Position numbers and translations under genes: made by a program. Positions 16,856-27,496 of a DNA stretch of 64,000 bases are shown here, piece after piece (position 1 is the first letter of the stretch; each line of letters begins with the position of its first letter). Under the pieces are notes generated by a model. It had not been told where the DNA came from and ran no database searches. It saw only the letters and a program-made list of their open reading frames with translations. Origin of the DNA: Nitrosomonadales bacterium (GTDB taxonomy: Bacteria; Pseudomonadota; Gammaproteobacteria; Burkholderiales; Gallionellaceae); contig JAHFQZ010000001.1 in assembly GCA_023259055.1 (NCBI GenBank), positions 434,001-498,000 on the forward strand, written 5' to 3'.

Positions 16856-17060
16856 ATAACCAGCCACTTGGCTGTCGTTTTGTTGTCCTGATGGAATGAC
16901 TATAACCAATAACTTAGCCAGCGTTTTTTGCTGGATTATAACCAGCCACTTGGTTGTCGTTAACCAGCGGTTTATGCCACCGTATTTTGGTGACTTAGCC
17001 GAATGGCTATGCAAAGCTTTTTGACAACTTAGTGGAATGGCTGGTGGTTTTATCAGTCAG
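16856..17060 (-). repeat. Hairpin-chain repeat, long copy B (between rodA and rlpA)
   Basis: About 205 bases made almost wholly of short inverted repeats: CAGCC/GGCTG, CCAGC/GCTGG around a T run, AACC/GGTT, CACC/GGTG, and TAGCC/GGCTA. The 22-base unit starting AACCAGCCACTTGG occurs twice (16858-16879 and 16940-16961) with one mismatch. Bases 16940-17060 match copy A in reverse orientation. The element fills the rodA-rlpA gap inside an otherwise tightly packed gene cluster. Confidence 0.8.
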
Positions 17061-17088
17061 ATGGGTAGTTATTCCATCAATTGTTTTA

Positions 17089-18192
17089 TCAAGTTTTAAC
17101 CAGTTTTTTATGTGTTTCTATGCTCATCAGCATACCAAAACCCAGCAGCAGGGTCAGCATGGATGTGCCACCATAGCTTATCAGCGGGAGCGGCACGCCG
17201 ACTACAGGCAGGATTCCGCTGACCATCCCCATGTTGACGAACGCGTACGTGGCAAAGGTCAGCGTGATGGAGCCTGCCATTAAACGCGTGAAATAAGTTG
17301 AGGCGTTTCCGGTGATGGTAAATCCGCGCACGACCACAAAAGCATACATAGACAACAGGATCAGGTTGCCGATCAGGCCGAATTCTTCCGAGTACACCGC
17401 AAAAATAAAATCGGTCGTGCGTTCCGGCAGGAAATCGAGATGTGTTTGGGTGCCGTTCAAATAGCCCTTGCCGAGTATGCCGCCGGAACCGACGGCAATG
17501 GTTGCCTGGATGGTGTGATAGCCATTCCCCAGTGCGTCTTGCGATGGATCGAACAACATCAGGATGCGATGGCGCTGGTAGTCGTGCAACACCGACCACA
17601 ACACCGGCGCACTGGCGAGACCCGAGACAAACATAATACCGATCAGCCGCCAGCTCAGGCCCGCCAGAAACAACACGTAAAATCCGCTGGCGGAGATCAG
17701 CAACGCCGTCCCCAGATCGGGCTGGCGCGCGATCAAAGCCACCGGCAGGAGCAGCAACAATGCGGCGACGAGATAATTTTTCAGCGTCAAAGTGGCTTCG
17801 TTCTTCTCAAAATACCATGCCATCATCAATGGCACCCCGATCTTCATCAGCTCTGAGGGTTGGATGGTCATCACGCCCAGGCTCAACCAACGCCGTGCGC
17901 CGTGGCTGATTTCGCCGAACAGCGCCACGCCTATCAGCAATACCATGCCCAATACATAAACCGGTACGGCGGTGCGCATCAAATAATGCAACGGCAGTTT
18001 GGCAACCAGCCACATACAGGTGAGCGCCACCGCGATGTTGCGCATCTGGTTAATTGGCTGGCTCAAGCTTGCATTATCCGCACTGTAAAGAACCAGTACG
18101 CTGGTCGACAGCAGCAAACTGACACCCAACAGCAGTGGGAGGTCAATATGCGAGGTGAGAAACTGCCATAGTTGCCGTCTAGTCATGTTCAC
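17089..18192 (-). CDS. rodA: Rod-shape SEDS peptidoglycan glycosyltransferase RodA
   Basis: RodA polymerises lipid II glycan strands in the elongasome, paired with PBP2. The 367-residue protein is polytopic (about ten hydrophobic segments) and shows the SEDS signatures GARRWLSLGVMTIQPSELMKIG and, near the C-terminus, PLPLISYGGTSMLTLLLGFGMLMSI. The glycosyltransferase aspartate lies in the large extracytoplasmic loop region (LPERTTDFIFAVYSEEFG). It overlaps mrdA by 14 bases, which implies translational coupling with its partner transpeptidase. Confidence 0.96.
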   Translation of the reverse strand: MNMTRRQLWQFLTSHIDLPLLLGVSLLLSTSVLVLYSADNASLSQPINQMRNIAVALTCMWLVAKLPLHYLMRTAVPVYVLGMVLLIGVALFGEISHGARRWLSLGVMTIQPSELMKIGVPLMMAWYFEKNEATLTLKNYLVAALLLLLPVALIARQPDLGTALLISASGFYVLFLAGLSWRLIGIMFVSGLASAPVLWSVLHDYQRHRILMLFDPSQDALGNGYHTIQATIAVGSGGILGKGYLNGTQTHLDFLPERTTDFIFAVYSEEFGLIGNLILLSMYAFVVVRGFTITGNASTYFTRLMAGSITLTFATYAFVNMGMVSGILPVVGVPLPLISYGGTSMLTLLLGFGMLMSIETHKKLVKT

Positions 18193-20107
18193 TAGCCTCC
18201 TTCACTTCCGCAGCAGCCAACGGCTTGGGCACTTTCCCAAGCAGGTAGTAATCGAGCACTTTGCGCGCTATGGGCGCTGCCGTGCCTCCCCCGTGTCCGC
18301 CGTTTTCAACCAGTACCGCCAATGCAATTTTTGGATGTTCGGCAGGTGCGTAAGCAATGAACCAGGCATGGTCGCGATGCCGCTCATCGATCTTTTCAGC
18401 ATCATATTTTTCATTCTGCTTCATGGCAATTACCTGTGCCGTGCCGGTCTTGCCAGCAATCTGATAGGGCGCACCCAAAGAGGCATATACCGCCGTGCCG
18501 CCGGGCTGCGTGACGGCCACCATGGCGCGTTTCACCAAATCAAGATGCGCCGGATCAATGTTGAGATCGTATATGGGGTCTTTGGCGATGAAGCGGTTTT
18601 CACTGCTGCGTAAACTGCGCACTTCTCTTACCAGATGTGGTTTGTATGCGACGCCGTTGTTCGCCAGCGTGGCGGTGGCAAACGCCAGTTGCAATGGCGT
18701 CACCAGGCTGTATCCCTGCCCGATACCGATCGACACCGTATCGCCGGGATACCAGATTTGCTGGTAACGTTTCATTTTCCATTCCTTCGAGGGCAGCAAA
18801 CCGAGGCTCTCGCCATCGAATTCGCCATTCTCCAAACGCTTGCCCATGTCTATGCCGGTTTTTTTGCCAAAGCCGAAACGCGACAGATAATTGAAAATAT
18901 TGTCTATGCCCAGCTCGGTCGCCAACCCATAGAAATAAGTGTCGCACGACACTGTGATGGCCTTGAACAAATTCACGCTGCCGTGCCCACCCTTTTTCCA
19001 GTCACGATATTGACGGCTGCTGCCAGGCAAATAATACACGCCCGAATCGCCGATAGTCTGCTCGGGCATGCGCGTGTTGAAACTCAAGCCCGCAAGAGCC
19101 ATGAAGGGCTTGATGGTCGATCCCGGCGGATATTGTCCTCGTAGCGCACGATTATTGAGCGGTACATCTGGCGAGTTATTCAGCTCATCCCAACTCTGCG
19201 CATCAATACCATCAATGAATGGATTGGGGTCGTAGCCCGGTTTGCTGACAAAGGCAAGCACGTCACCGTTGTTCGGATCTATCGCTACCAAAGCGCCGCG
19301 ATAGTTGCCAAACGATTGCTCGGCGATTTCCTGCAGTTTCACATCAATGCTTAATGCCAGCGTATTACCGGAAACCGGTGTGGTGCTCGATAGCTTACGC
19401 ACCGCCCGCCCGTTGGCATCTACTTCAACTTGTTCCATGCCGGTGGTGCCGTGCAGCTCGCTTTCGTAGCTCTGCTCCAGGCCGGTTTTGCCAATGTAAT
19501 CTGAACCGCGATAGTTGGCATCAAGGTCGCTATCTTCAAGCAGCTTCATATCGGATTCATTGATGCGTCCGATATAACCGATCAGATGGGAGGTCTTTTC
19601 TCCAAACGGGTAATCGCGAAATAGCCGCGCCTTGATTTCAACACCAGGAAAGCGATATTGCTGCGCAGCGAAGCGCGCGACCTCTTCATCACTTAGCCTG
19701 CTTCGAATCATCAGCGTTTCGAAGTCGCGGCTCTCGGTAAGCAGCTTTTTGAAGCGTTTGCGGTCCTTCTGGGATACCTCGATTAACTTGGACAGCTCGT
19801 TTATCGTTGCGTCCAGGTCTGCTGTCTTGTTCGGATTGATCTCCAGCGTGTAGCCGGAATAGTTGCGCGCCAGCTCCACGCCGTTGCGGTCGAGTATCAG
19901 GCCGCGGTTGGGAACGACAGGAATAATGTAGATGCGGTTGCTTTCCGCAAGCGTCTGGTAATAACTGTGGCGTACTCCTTGCAGATAGACAAGGCGCACC
20001 AGAAGAATCGCCAGCAACACCAATACAAAACCAATGCTGACGACAAGACGCAACTGGAAGTGGAATATCTCCCGCTGGTGGTTTTTAAACTCGGCTTGCT
20101 TGTTCAT
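18179..20107 (-). CDS. mrdA: Penicillin-binding protein 2 (elongasome transpeptidase)
   Basis: Class B PBP that cross-links peptidoglycan during cell elongation. The 642-residue protein has one N-terminal membrane anchor (about 20-42), a pedestal/dimerisation domain beginning at PNRGLILDRNGVELARN, and a transpeptidase domain. The catalytic motif is PPGSTIKPF (Ser330, Lys333), SCD is in ITVSCDTYFY, and KTG is in AGKTGTAQV (about 552). It overlaps mreD by 4 bases (ATGA) and rodA by 14 bases, the normal mreBCD-mrdA-rodA order. Confidence 0.97.
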   Translation of the reverse strand: MNKQAEFKNHQREIFHFQLRLVVSIGFVLVLLAILLVRLVYLQGVRHSYYQTLAESNRIYIIPVVPNRGLILDRNGVELARNYSGYTLEINPNKTADLDATINELSKLIEVSQKDRKRFKKLLTESRDFETLMIRSRLSDEEVARFAAQQYRFPGVEIKARLFRDYPFGEKTSHLIGYIGRINESDMKLLEDSDLDANYRGSDYIGKTGLEQSYESELHGTTGMEQVEVDANGRAVRKLSSTTPVSGNTLALSIDVKLQEIAEQSFGNYRGALVAIDPNNGDVLAFVSKPGYDPNPFIDGIDAQSWDELNNSPDVPLNNRALRGQYPPGSTIKPFMALAGLSFNTRMPEQTIGDSGVYYLPGSSRQYRDWKKGGHGSVNLFKAITVSCDTYFYGLATELGIDNIFNYLSRFGFGKKTGIDMGKRLENGEFDGESLGLLPSKEWKMKRYQQIWYPGDTVSIGIGQGYSLVTPLQLAFATATLANNGVAYKPHLVREVRSLRSSENRFIAKDPIYDLNIDPAHLDLVKRAMVAVTQPGGTAVYASLGAPYQIAGKTGTAQVIAMKQNEKYDAEKIDERHRDHAWFIAYAPAEHPKIALAVLVENGGHGGGTAAPIARKVLDYYLLGKVPKPLAAAEVKEASEHD

Positions 20108-20619
20108 TCACTATCAACGCGCCTTTGCCGCATCGCCAGGAAAATGAGGCTGAGCGGCGCCCACAGTAAAGTCGAGGTCAGACACCCGAGGAAATACAGC
20201 CACACCACGTTGCCGTTCAACTGCCAATGCACCAACGCATATACCGCATAGGTCAACGCAAAAATAACGCTCACCTGAATAGTTTGCTGGCGCAAATCAA
20301 ACATCCTCAAGCGGCGGCTCAGAACCACGCCGCCAAATGCGAGCACCGCGTATGCCAAAGCGTGCTGCCCAAACAGGCTGGCATCAGCCACGTCGGCTAG
20401 CACCCCCGCTCCCCACGAAATCCCGATGCCGACCCGCCATGGCTTGTGCATGCACCAATAAAGCAGCACCATTGCGACAAAGTCGGGCCGCAGCATCAGC
20501 CAGATGCCTTCCCATGGCAATCCATTCAGAAATAACGCGGCCAACACACTCAACACGATCAAAGTGTTGCTGACCGGACGCTGGATTTCTGCCTTGGCGT
20601 GTATGACGTGGTTGGGCAT
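20104..20619 (-). CDS. mreD: Rod-shape-determining protein MreD
   Basis: Small polytopic inner-membrane protein of the elongasome that interacts with MreC and regulates PBP2-RodA. The 171-residue sequence has five to six hydrophobic segments and the conserved RPDFVAMVLLYWCMHKPWRVGIGISWGAG-type region (positions about 44-72), in which a charged-aromatic PDF...YW pattern is typical. The N-terminal tail of about 15 residues is hydrophilic. It directly follows mreC with no gap and overlaps mrdA by 4 bases. Confidence 0.92.
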   Translation of the reverse strand: MPNHVIHAKAEIQRPVSNTLIVLSVLAALFLNGLPWEGIWLMLRPDFVAMVLLYWCMHKPWRVGIGISWGAGVLADVADASLFGQHALAYAVLAFGGVVLSRRLRMFDLRQQTIQVSVIFALTYAVYALVHWQLNGNVVWLYFLGCLTSTLLWAPLSLIFLAMRQRRVDSE

Positions 20620-21543
20620 TTAATTCTTTCTCCTGATCTTCGCGCGCTTTTCGGAATCCGCTGCTGCGGATTTTTCCAGCGGGCGTTCAGGCAGCTTGGG
20701 CGGACCGGACAGAATCAGCAAATGGCGATTTTTATCCACCCCGGCGACAGGCAAACAAGCTATGCGCGCAAAGGGGTAGGCGGCATCGCGTTCGATTTTT
20801 ACCACTTTGGCGACCGGGATACCCGCCGGGTAGATGCCGTCAATACCGGAAGTGACCAGCATGTCGTCGTTCTGAATATCGGCATTAACCGGCATATAGC
20901 GAGGCGACAACTGGCTGGTGTCGCCCGCTCCAAATACGATGGTGCGCAACCCGTTGCGCAACACCTGCACCGGTACGGCATGGTCTTTTTCGGTGATCAG
21001 GGTGACTTCGGAAAGCCAGGGATAGACGCGTGTGATTTGCCCGACAATCCCGGTGCCATCCATCACCACTTGGCCGATCATCACATTAGCGTCCGCACCC
21101 TTGCTGACGAGTACTCTGCGCCTGAACACATCGCGTTCTGCATATACAATTTCGGCCAATTGGGTGGTGAATTCGCTGCGTATCGGCAGCGTAACCAGGT
21201 TGCGCAATTGCAGGTTTTCCATTCGCAAAGCCTGAAATTGCAGTATTTGTGCGGCATCGCTCAGGTGTTGCCGTTGCAGATCATCGTTCTCTTTAATCAG
21301 GCTGCGTTGCCTGCTCTGCGTGATAAAGAAATTGCCTGCCTGTTGCCACAATGCGCCCGGCACAGCCGCCAACCGCTGCACCGGTGAGACCAGCACCGAC
21401 AACGCGCTACGGGTAGATTCCAGATAGCGATAGCGCACATCTATGAACAGCAGCAGCAATGAAAGCGCGGCAAAAAATACCAATCTCACCACGGGGCTGG
21501 GGCCGCGATTGAAAAACTGGAAAGATTGCGTGTTGTCTATCAA
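20620..21543 (-). CDS. mreC: Rod-shape-determining protein MreC
   Basis: Bitopic membrane protein whose periplasmic beta domains contact and activate PBP2. The 307-residue sequence opens with FNRGPSPVVRLVFFAALSLLLLF (short cytoplasmic tail plus one TM helix). A coiled coil (LIKENDDLQRQHLSDAAQILQFQAL, split around residue 80-110) and the two-barrel domain follow, with GKGADANVMIGQVVMDGTGIVGQI-like segments. The basic C-terminal tail (EKRAKIRRKN) is variable in the family. It lies 43 bases after mreB and abuts mreD. Confidence 0.95.
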   Translation of the reverse strand: MIDNTQSFQFFNRGPSPVVRLVFFAALSLLLLFIDVRYRYLESTRSALSVLVSPVQRLAAVPGALWQQAGNFFITQSRQRSLIKENDDLQRQHLSDAAQILQFQALRMENLQLRNLVTLPIRSEFTTQLAEIVYAERDVFRRRVLVSKGADANVMIGQVVMDGTGIVGQITRVYPWLSEVTLITEKDHAVPVQVLRNGLRTIVFGAGDTSQLSPRYMPVNADIQNDDMLVTSGIDGIYPAGIPVAKVVKIERDAAYPFARIACLPVAGVDKNRHLLILSGPPKLPERPLEKSAAADSEKRAKIRRKN

Positions 21544-21586
21544 CGACGTTCCATCGCAGTTCTATGTGGTTTATGTGCCGGAAGAG

Positions 21587-22657
<1,071 letters not shown>

Positions 22658-22712
22658 TCAATAATGCCTTGTATGATACCCTATTAGCCTTGTTTCAATA
22701 AAGTTTTTACCT

Positions 22713-23012
22713 ATGTCCCCCACCATATACTTGGCCAATGCAGATGTCAGAAAAGTCGCTCGTCTGGCCCGTCTGGCGATGAGCGAAACGGAAATCGAAG
22801 CCGCACGCGCCCAACTGGCCGGTATTTTTGAGCTGATCGCCGAAATGCAGGCCGTTAATACCCAAAATATCGCCCCGATGTCCCATGCCCAGGACGTGTC
22901 ACAACGGCTGCGCGAGGACGTTGTAACAGAAACCGACCAGCGCGAGTTATTTCAAACCATCGCGCCGCAAGTAGAAGCAGGACTGTATCTCGTTCCGCAA
23001 GTCATTGAATAA
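22713..23012 (+). CDS. gatC: Asp/Glu-tRNA amidotransferase subunit C
   Basis: GatC is the small clamp subunit that stabilises the GatA-GatB complex, which converts misacylated Glu-tRNA(Gln) and Asp-tRNA(Asn) to the correct amides. The 99-residue sequence shows the family pattern [18 protein letters not shown] and a C-terminal VPQVIE tail. It heads gatC-gatA-gatB; the gatA start follows within a few bases of its stop. Confidence 0.95.
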   Translation: MSPTIYLANADVRKVARLARLAMSETEIEAARAQLAGIFELIAEMQAVNTQNIAPMSHAQDVSQRLREDVVTETDQRELFQTIAPQVEAGLYLVPQVIE

Positions 23013-23019
23013 TTACGCC

Positions 23020-24474
23020 ATGCTTGATTCCAGTTTGCAGCAACTCGGCAGCGCGCTGCGCGCCAGAAAAATTTCCAGCGTCGAACTGACCCAGCTTTAC
23101 CTGGATCGCATAGCCGCGCTCAACCCCGCGCTCAATGCCTATATCACCAACAACGCCGAAGCCAGCCTGGCGCAGGCGCGTGCGGCTGATATGCTGCTAT
23201 CCGAAGGAAAGGCGCACCCCCTGACCGGCATCCCTGTCGCACAAAAAGACATTTTCTGTGCCAAGGGATGGCGCACCACCTGCGGCTCAAAGATGCTGGA
23301 AAATTTCATCGCACCCTACGATGCTCACGTCATCAAGCAATTCAACAACGCTGGTGCAGTGAATCTGGGCAAGACCAACATGGACGAGTTTGCGATGGGC
23401 TCATCCAACGAAACTTCGTATTTCGGCGCGGTAAAGAATCCGTGGGATCAAAAGGCCGTGCCCGGCGGCAGTTCCGGCGGCTCGGCCTGTGCCGTGGCCG
23501 CACGGCTGTGTGCCGCCGCGACGGGCACCGACACCGGCGGCTCAATCCGCCAGCCCGCCGCACTGTGCGGCGTTTCCGGTTTGAAACCCACCTACGGCGT
23601 GGTGTCGCGTTACGGCATGATCGCCTTCGCCTCCAGCCTCGACCAGGCCGGACCGATGGCGCGCAGCGCGGAAGACCTCGCTATGATGCTGAACGTCATG
23701 GCGGGATTCGACGAACGCGATTCGACCTCGCTGCAACGCGACAAAGAAGACTACGCACGCGATTTGGAGAAACCGTTGAACGGCCTGCGCATCGGCCTGC
23801 CGAAAGAATTTTTTGCGGGCGGGCTCAGCAACGATGTGGCGCAAGCCGTCGAAACGGCCATCGCCGAATACAGGAAACTCGGTGCAACCATAGTCGAAAT
23901 CACCTTGCCGAATTCCAGATTGTCGGTGCCGGTGTATTACGTGCTGGCTCCGGCGGAAGCGTCGAGCAACCTGTCGCGCTTCGACGGCGTGCGCTACGGC
24001 TACCGCGCTCCGGAATACAGCGACCTCACCGACATGTACGAAAAGAGCCGCGCGCAGGGCTTCGGCGCGGAAGTGAAGCGCCGCATCATGATCGGCACCT
24101 ACGTGCTGAGCCACGGCTATTACGATGCCTACTACCTGCAGGCGCAGAAGATCCGCCGCCTGATCGCGCAGGATTTCACCGAAGCGTACAAACAGTGCGA
24201 CGTCATCATGGGACCGACCAGCCCGTCCACCGCCTTCAAGTTCGGCGAGAAAGGCGATGACCCGGTACAGATGTATCTGTCCGACATCTACACGATCGCG
24301 GTGAACCTCGCCGGCCTGCCCGGCATGTCGATTCCCTGCGGCTTCGGCTCAGACAATATGCCGGTTGGCCTGCAGATCATCGGCAATTATTTTGACGAGG
24401 CGCGCATGTTGAATGTGGCGCATCAGTATCAACTGGCGACCGACTGGCACAGCCGCGCGCCGCAAGGGCTATAA
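23020..24474 (+). CDS. gatA: Asp/Glu-tRNA amidotransferase subunit A
   Basis: The amidase subunit that releases ammonia from glutamine. The Ser-cis-Ser-Lys triad is in VAQKDIFC (Lys), [12 protein letters not shown] (cis-Ser) and [15 protein letters not shown] (nucleophile Ser). The full-length product has 484 residues. A TTG at 23005 would give five more residues and overlap gatC, but neither site has a clear Shine-Dalgarno sequence, and [13 protein letters not shown] matches the usual N-terminus, so ATG 23020 is preferred. It is co-transcribed with gatC and gatB; gatB begins 9 bases after the stop. Confidence 0.97.
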   Translation: MLDSSLQQLGSALRARKISSVELTQLYLDRIAALNPALNAYITNNAEASLAQARAADMLLSEGKAHPLTGIPVAQKDIFCAKGWRTTCGSKMLENFIAPYDAHVIKQFNNAGAVNLGKTNMDEFAMGSSNETSYFGAVKNPWDQKAVPGGSSGGSACAVAARLCAAATGTDTGGSIRQPAALCGVSGLKPTYGVVSRYGMIAFASSLDQAGPMARSAEDLAMMLNVMAGFDERDSTSLQRDKEDYARDLEKPLNGLRIGLPKEFFAGGLSNDVAQAVETAIAEYRKLGATIVEITLPNSRLSVPVYYVLAPAEASSNLSRFDGVRYGYRAPEYSDLTDMYEKSRAQGFGAEVKRRIMIGTYVLSHGYYDAYYLQAQKIRRLIAQDFTEAYKQCDVIMGPTSPSTAFKFGEKGDDPVQMYLSDIYTIAVNLAGLPGMSIPCGFGSDNMPVGLQIIGNYFDEARMLNVAHQYQLATDWHSRAPQGL

Positions 24475-24483
24475 GGAAACATT

Positions 24484-25932
24484 ATGACCTGGGAAATCGT
24501 CATCGGGCTGGAAGTGCACGCACAGCTCTCGACCAGCAGCAAGATATTCTGCGGTGCTTCGACCGCATTCGGCGCTGAACCAAACACGCAGGCGGATGCG
24601 GTTAGCATCGCTCTGCCCGGTGTATTGCCGGTACTGAACAAAGGTGCGGTAGAGCGCGCCATCAAGTTCGGCCTCGCCGTCGGCGCACATATCGCACCGC
24701 GTTCGGTGTTCGCGCGCAAGAATTACTTCTATCCAGATCTGCCCAAGGGTTACCAGATCAGCCAGTTCGACCTGCCGGTAGTTGGCAACGGTCAGTTAAC
24801 AATTCATGTGCCTGCATCGGGAAAGACGGCAGCTTATGAAAAAACGGTGCGCATCACCCGTGCCCATCTCGAAGAAGATGCTGGCAAGTCGCTGCACGAG
24901 GACTTTCACGGCATGACCGGCATCGACCTGAACCGCGCGGGCACGCCGCTGCTGGAGATCGTCTCCGAGCCGGACATGCGTTCCGCCGCCGAGGCTGTGG
25001 CCTATGCCAAGGCGCTGCACACGCTGGTGCAATGGATCGGTATCTGCGACGGCAACATGCAGGAAGGGTCGTTCCGCTGCGATGCCAACGTGTCGGTGCG
25101 CCGCCCCGGCTCGCCTCTCGGCACGCGGCGCGAGGTCAAGAACCTCAACTCATTCCGCTTCCTCGAGCAGGCGATCAACTACGAAGTGCAATGGCAGGTC
25201 AACACACTGGAGAGCGGCGGAGCTATCCAGCAGGCCACCGTGCTGTTCGATCCCGACAAGGGCGAAACGCGCATGATGCGCACCAAGGAAGAGGCGCACG
25301 ACTACCGCTACTTCCCCGACCCCGACCTGTTGCCGCTGGACATCAGCGAGGAATGGAAAAAACAGGTGCGCGCCACGCTGCCGGAATTGCCGCACGTCAA
25401 GCAGGCGCGATATGTAAAAGAATTCGGTCTATCTGCCTACGACGCAAGCATACTCACCGCCTCGCGCGAGATGGCAAATTTCTTCGAGACCGTGCTTGCA
25501 GCCGTGCCCGGGGATGTAAAGATGTGCGCCAACTGGATCATGGGCGAAGTGAATGCCCAATTGAACCGCGACGGTCTGGAGATGACGCAATGTCCGATCA
25601 GCGCGCAACAACTCGGCGGCATATTGCAGCGCATCGCCGACAACACCATCTCCAACTCCGGCGCGAAAGAAGTTTTCCGCACGATGTGGGCGGAAGGCGG
25701 CGAGGCGGATACGATCATCGAAGCCAAAGGGCTGAAACAAGTATCTGACAGCGGTGCCATCGAAGCGCTGGTGGACGAGATCATCGCCGCCAACGCCGAC
25801 AAGGTCGCGGAGTATCGTAGCGGCAAGGACAAGCTGTTCGGTTTCTTTGTCGGCCTCGCGATGAAGGCCAGCCAAGGCAAAGCCAACCCTGCGCAGTTGA
25901 ACGAAATTCTGAAGCAGAAACTGGCGGGCTGA
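24484..25932 (+). CDS. gatB: Asp/Glu-tRNA amidotransferase subunit B
   Basis: The kinase/amidotransferase subunit that phosphorylates the tRNA-bound glutamate or aspartate and accepts ammonia from GatA. The 482-residue sequence has the signature [17 protein letters not shown] at the N-terminus, [16 protein letters not shown], and [18 protein letters not shown]. The cradle domain is followed by helical and YqeY-like tail domains (from about 300) that bind the tRNA elbow. A GGAAAC-type ribosome site precedes the ATG. It ends 5 bases from the convergent RquA-like gene with no terminator visible between them. Confidence 0.97.
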   Translation: MTWEIVIGLEVHAQLSTSSKIFCGASTAFGAEPNTQADAVSIALPGVLPVLNKGAVERAIKFGLAVGAHIAPRSVFARKNYFYPDLPKGYQISQFDLPVVGNGQLTIHVPASGKTAAYEKTVRITRAHLEEDAGKSLHEDFHGMTGIDLNRAGTPLLEIVSEPDMRSAAEAVAYAKALHTLVQWIGICDGNMQEGSFRCDANVSVRRPGSPLGTRREVKNLNSFRFLEQAINYEVQWQVNTLESGGAIQQATVLFDPDKGETRMMRTKEEAHDYRYFPDPDLLPLDISEEWKKQVRATLPELPHVKQARYVKEFGLSAYDASILTASREMANFFETVLAAVPGDVKMCANWIMGEVNAQLNRDGLEMTQCPISAQQLGGILQRIADNTISNSGAKEVFRTMWAEGGEADTIIEAKGLKQVSDSGAIEALVDEIIAANADKVAEYRSGKDKLFGFFVGLAMKASQGKANPAQLNEILKQKLAG

Positions 25933-25937
25933 TCCCT

Positions 25938-26651
25938 TTACACCAAGTTGAAGCGCATCACACGGTAGAAACCTGCAAAGCAGTATTCGACGACAGGTTC
26001 GCCGTCCAGCGCTTTGTCATTTCGCTCAAGCGCACCGCTTAATTTGGCTGTAACGTCCTCTTGCCAGAATCCCGGCAGAAAAGGCTCAAGACGTCCAATG
26101 AACAGGCGGGATGGCAAAAACCGGTACAGCCAGTGCCTCTGCGGCGTTGCGGCGTATTCGGTGATCAGCACCGAGCCGCCCGGACGCACTACGCGCGCAA
26201 TTTCGGCATAAGTGTTAAGGCGGGCCTCGGCGGGCATTTCGTGGAACAAAAAGAACACGATCACCTGATCGAACGCATCGTTGCGGTAACCGAGACATTC
26301 CGCGTTCATGCGCGCCAGATGGCAGCGGTCGACATTCCGGGTTTTGCGCCGCGCCAATTGCAACTGCCCCGTTGCGACATCGCACAGGTGAATTTCATTG
26401 TCCGTGCTGGATAGCAGCGAGGGCGTAAGCTTGCCGTACACGCAGGTCAGTTGCAGAATCTTTGCGTCAGGCTTTGTATCGATTTGCGCCAGTGTCTTTT
26501 TCAGCAGCTTGTCATATTGGCCTAACAGGATGGCGTTGATAATCGGCTGATGATCGAAGAACCAAATGCCCCATCGCCACAGATATGCCCACCAGTAATA
26601 GCGCGCCAGATACTCCGGCACACCGTCGAGAAATTTTTTGTATAGGCGCAT
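25938..26651 (-). CDS. RquA-like SAM-binding protein (possible rhodoquinone synthesis)
   Basis: A 237-residue protein with a class I methyltransferase fold but an unusual motif I: ILQLTCVYG (residues 65-73) where ordinary UbiE-type enzymes have a D/E-x-G-x-G-x-G loop. The CVYG form, the N-terminal YYWWAYLWRWG...FDHQ...ILLGQYDKL and the C-terminal CFAGFYRVMRF fit what I recall of RquA, which turns ubiquinone into rhodoquinone for fumarate respiration at low oxygen. RVVRPGGSVLITEY is the usual post-motif. It lies 11 bases after the SDR gene at the end of the argS-SPOR-dsbA-SDR row. An ordinary methyltransferase of unknown substrate remains possible. Confidence 0.6.
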   Translation of the reverse strand: MRLYKKFLDGVPEYLARYYWWAYLWRWGIWFFDHQPIINAILLGQYDKLLKKTLAQIDTKPDAKILQLTCVYGKLTPSLLSSTDNEIHLCDVATGQLQLARRKTRNVDRCHLARMNAECLGYRNDAFDQVIVFFLFHEMPAEARLNTYAEIARVVRPGGSVLITEYAATPQRHWLYRFLPSRLFIGRLEPFLPGFWQEDVTAKLSGALERNDKALDGEPVVEYCFAGFYRVMRFNLV

Positions 26652-26662
26652 ACGGCCAGCGG

Positions 26663-27436
26663 CTAGACCGGATTGCGCGATCTACGGGGTTTGCGCGGCG
26701 CGTTGGCGAATAACGGGTCATACGACCAGCGCGGCAAGAATTTGAGTATTTGTCCGACCAAGCCCATTTGCCACGGTATCACGGCGAATGAGGTTTTCCT
26801 TTCGATGGCATTCACCATGCGTTTTGCCGCCTCATCGGCATCCAGCATGAACGGCATTGCGTAAGGATTGTTGGCTGTCATCGGGGTCCTGATGTAACCG
26901 GGGCAGATCGTGACGACCTTCACCCCGCAATCGCGCATTTCGACACGCAAGGATTCCAGATAGGAAATTGCTGCTGCCTTGGAGGCGGAATATGCGCTCG
27001 CACCAGGCAACCCGCGAAAACCTGCCACGCTGGCAATACCAACCAGCGACCCCTGTTTCGCTTCGCGCATTGCCGCTATGAAGGGCTGGAAGGTTTTCAC
27101 CATGCCCAGCACATTGATATCCAGCACTTGCTGGAAAGCATCAATGTCCTCGGCATATTCGGTGAGTGTGCCAACACTCACGCCGGCGTTGGCGATCACC
27201 ACGTCAGGGCCGCCGGCGCGCGTGATGAAATCGTTAGCCGCATTCTGCACAGCAGGCGCATCGCGCACATCCAGCGCGTAGCAGAAAGCCCGGCCTGGAA
27301 ATTCTGTGCTGAGTGGTTGCAGCAATTCGCCGCGGCGTGCAAATGCAGCAATCGTTGCTCCGCGCTCAAGATAATGGCGCGCGAGGGCAAGTCCTAAACC
27401 ACTCGACGCGCCACTGATGACCACGCGCAGCGGCAT
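26663..27436 (-). CDS. Short-chain dehydrogenase/reductase
   Basis: A 257-residue classical SDR. The NAD(P) motif is SGASSGLGLALAR, NAGVS is the structural NNAG-like motif, and the catalytic set is Ser in GIASVAGFRG with Tyr and Lys in SAYSASKAA. The C-terminal part (FAVIPWQMGLVGQILKFLPRW) is hydrophobic and may touch the membrane. The substrate is unknown. The frame extends to a TTG at 27460, but the ATG at 27436 fits the start of the Rossmann strand. It is 11 bases upstream of the RquA-like gene and 60 bases after dsbA, probably one transcript. Confidence 0.85.
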   Translation of the reverse strand: MPLRVVISGASSGLGLALARHYLERGATIAAFARRGELLQPLSTEFPGRAFCYALDVRDAPAVQNAANDFITRAGGPDVVIANAGVSVGTLTEYAEDIDAFQQVLDINVLGMVKTFQPFIAAMREAKQGSLVGIASVAGFRGLPGASAYSASKAAAISYLESLRVEMRDCGVKVVTICPGYIRTPMTANNPYAMPFMLDADEAAKRMVNAIERKTSFAVIPWQMGLVGQILKFLPRWSYDPLFANAPRKPRRSRNPV

Positions 27437-27496
27437 CTTGCCATCTTTCACCGTAATCAAAGTGCGCGTGCTGCCTTTGTTGCCTTGACGGATTGC

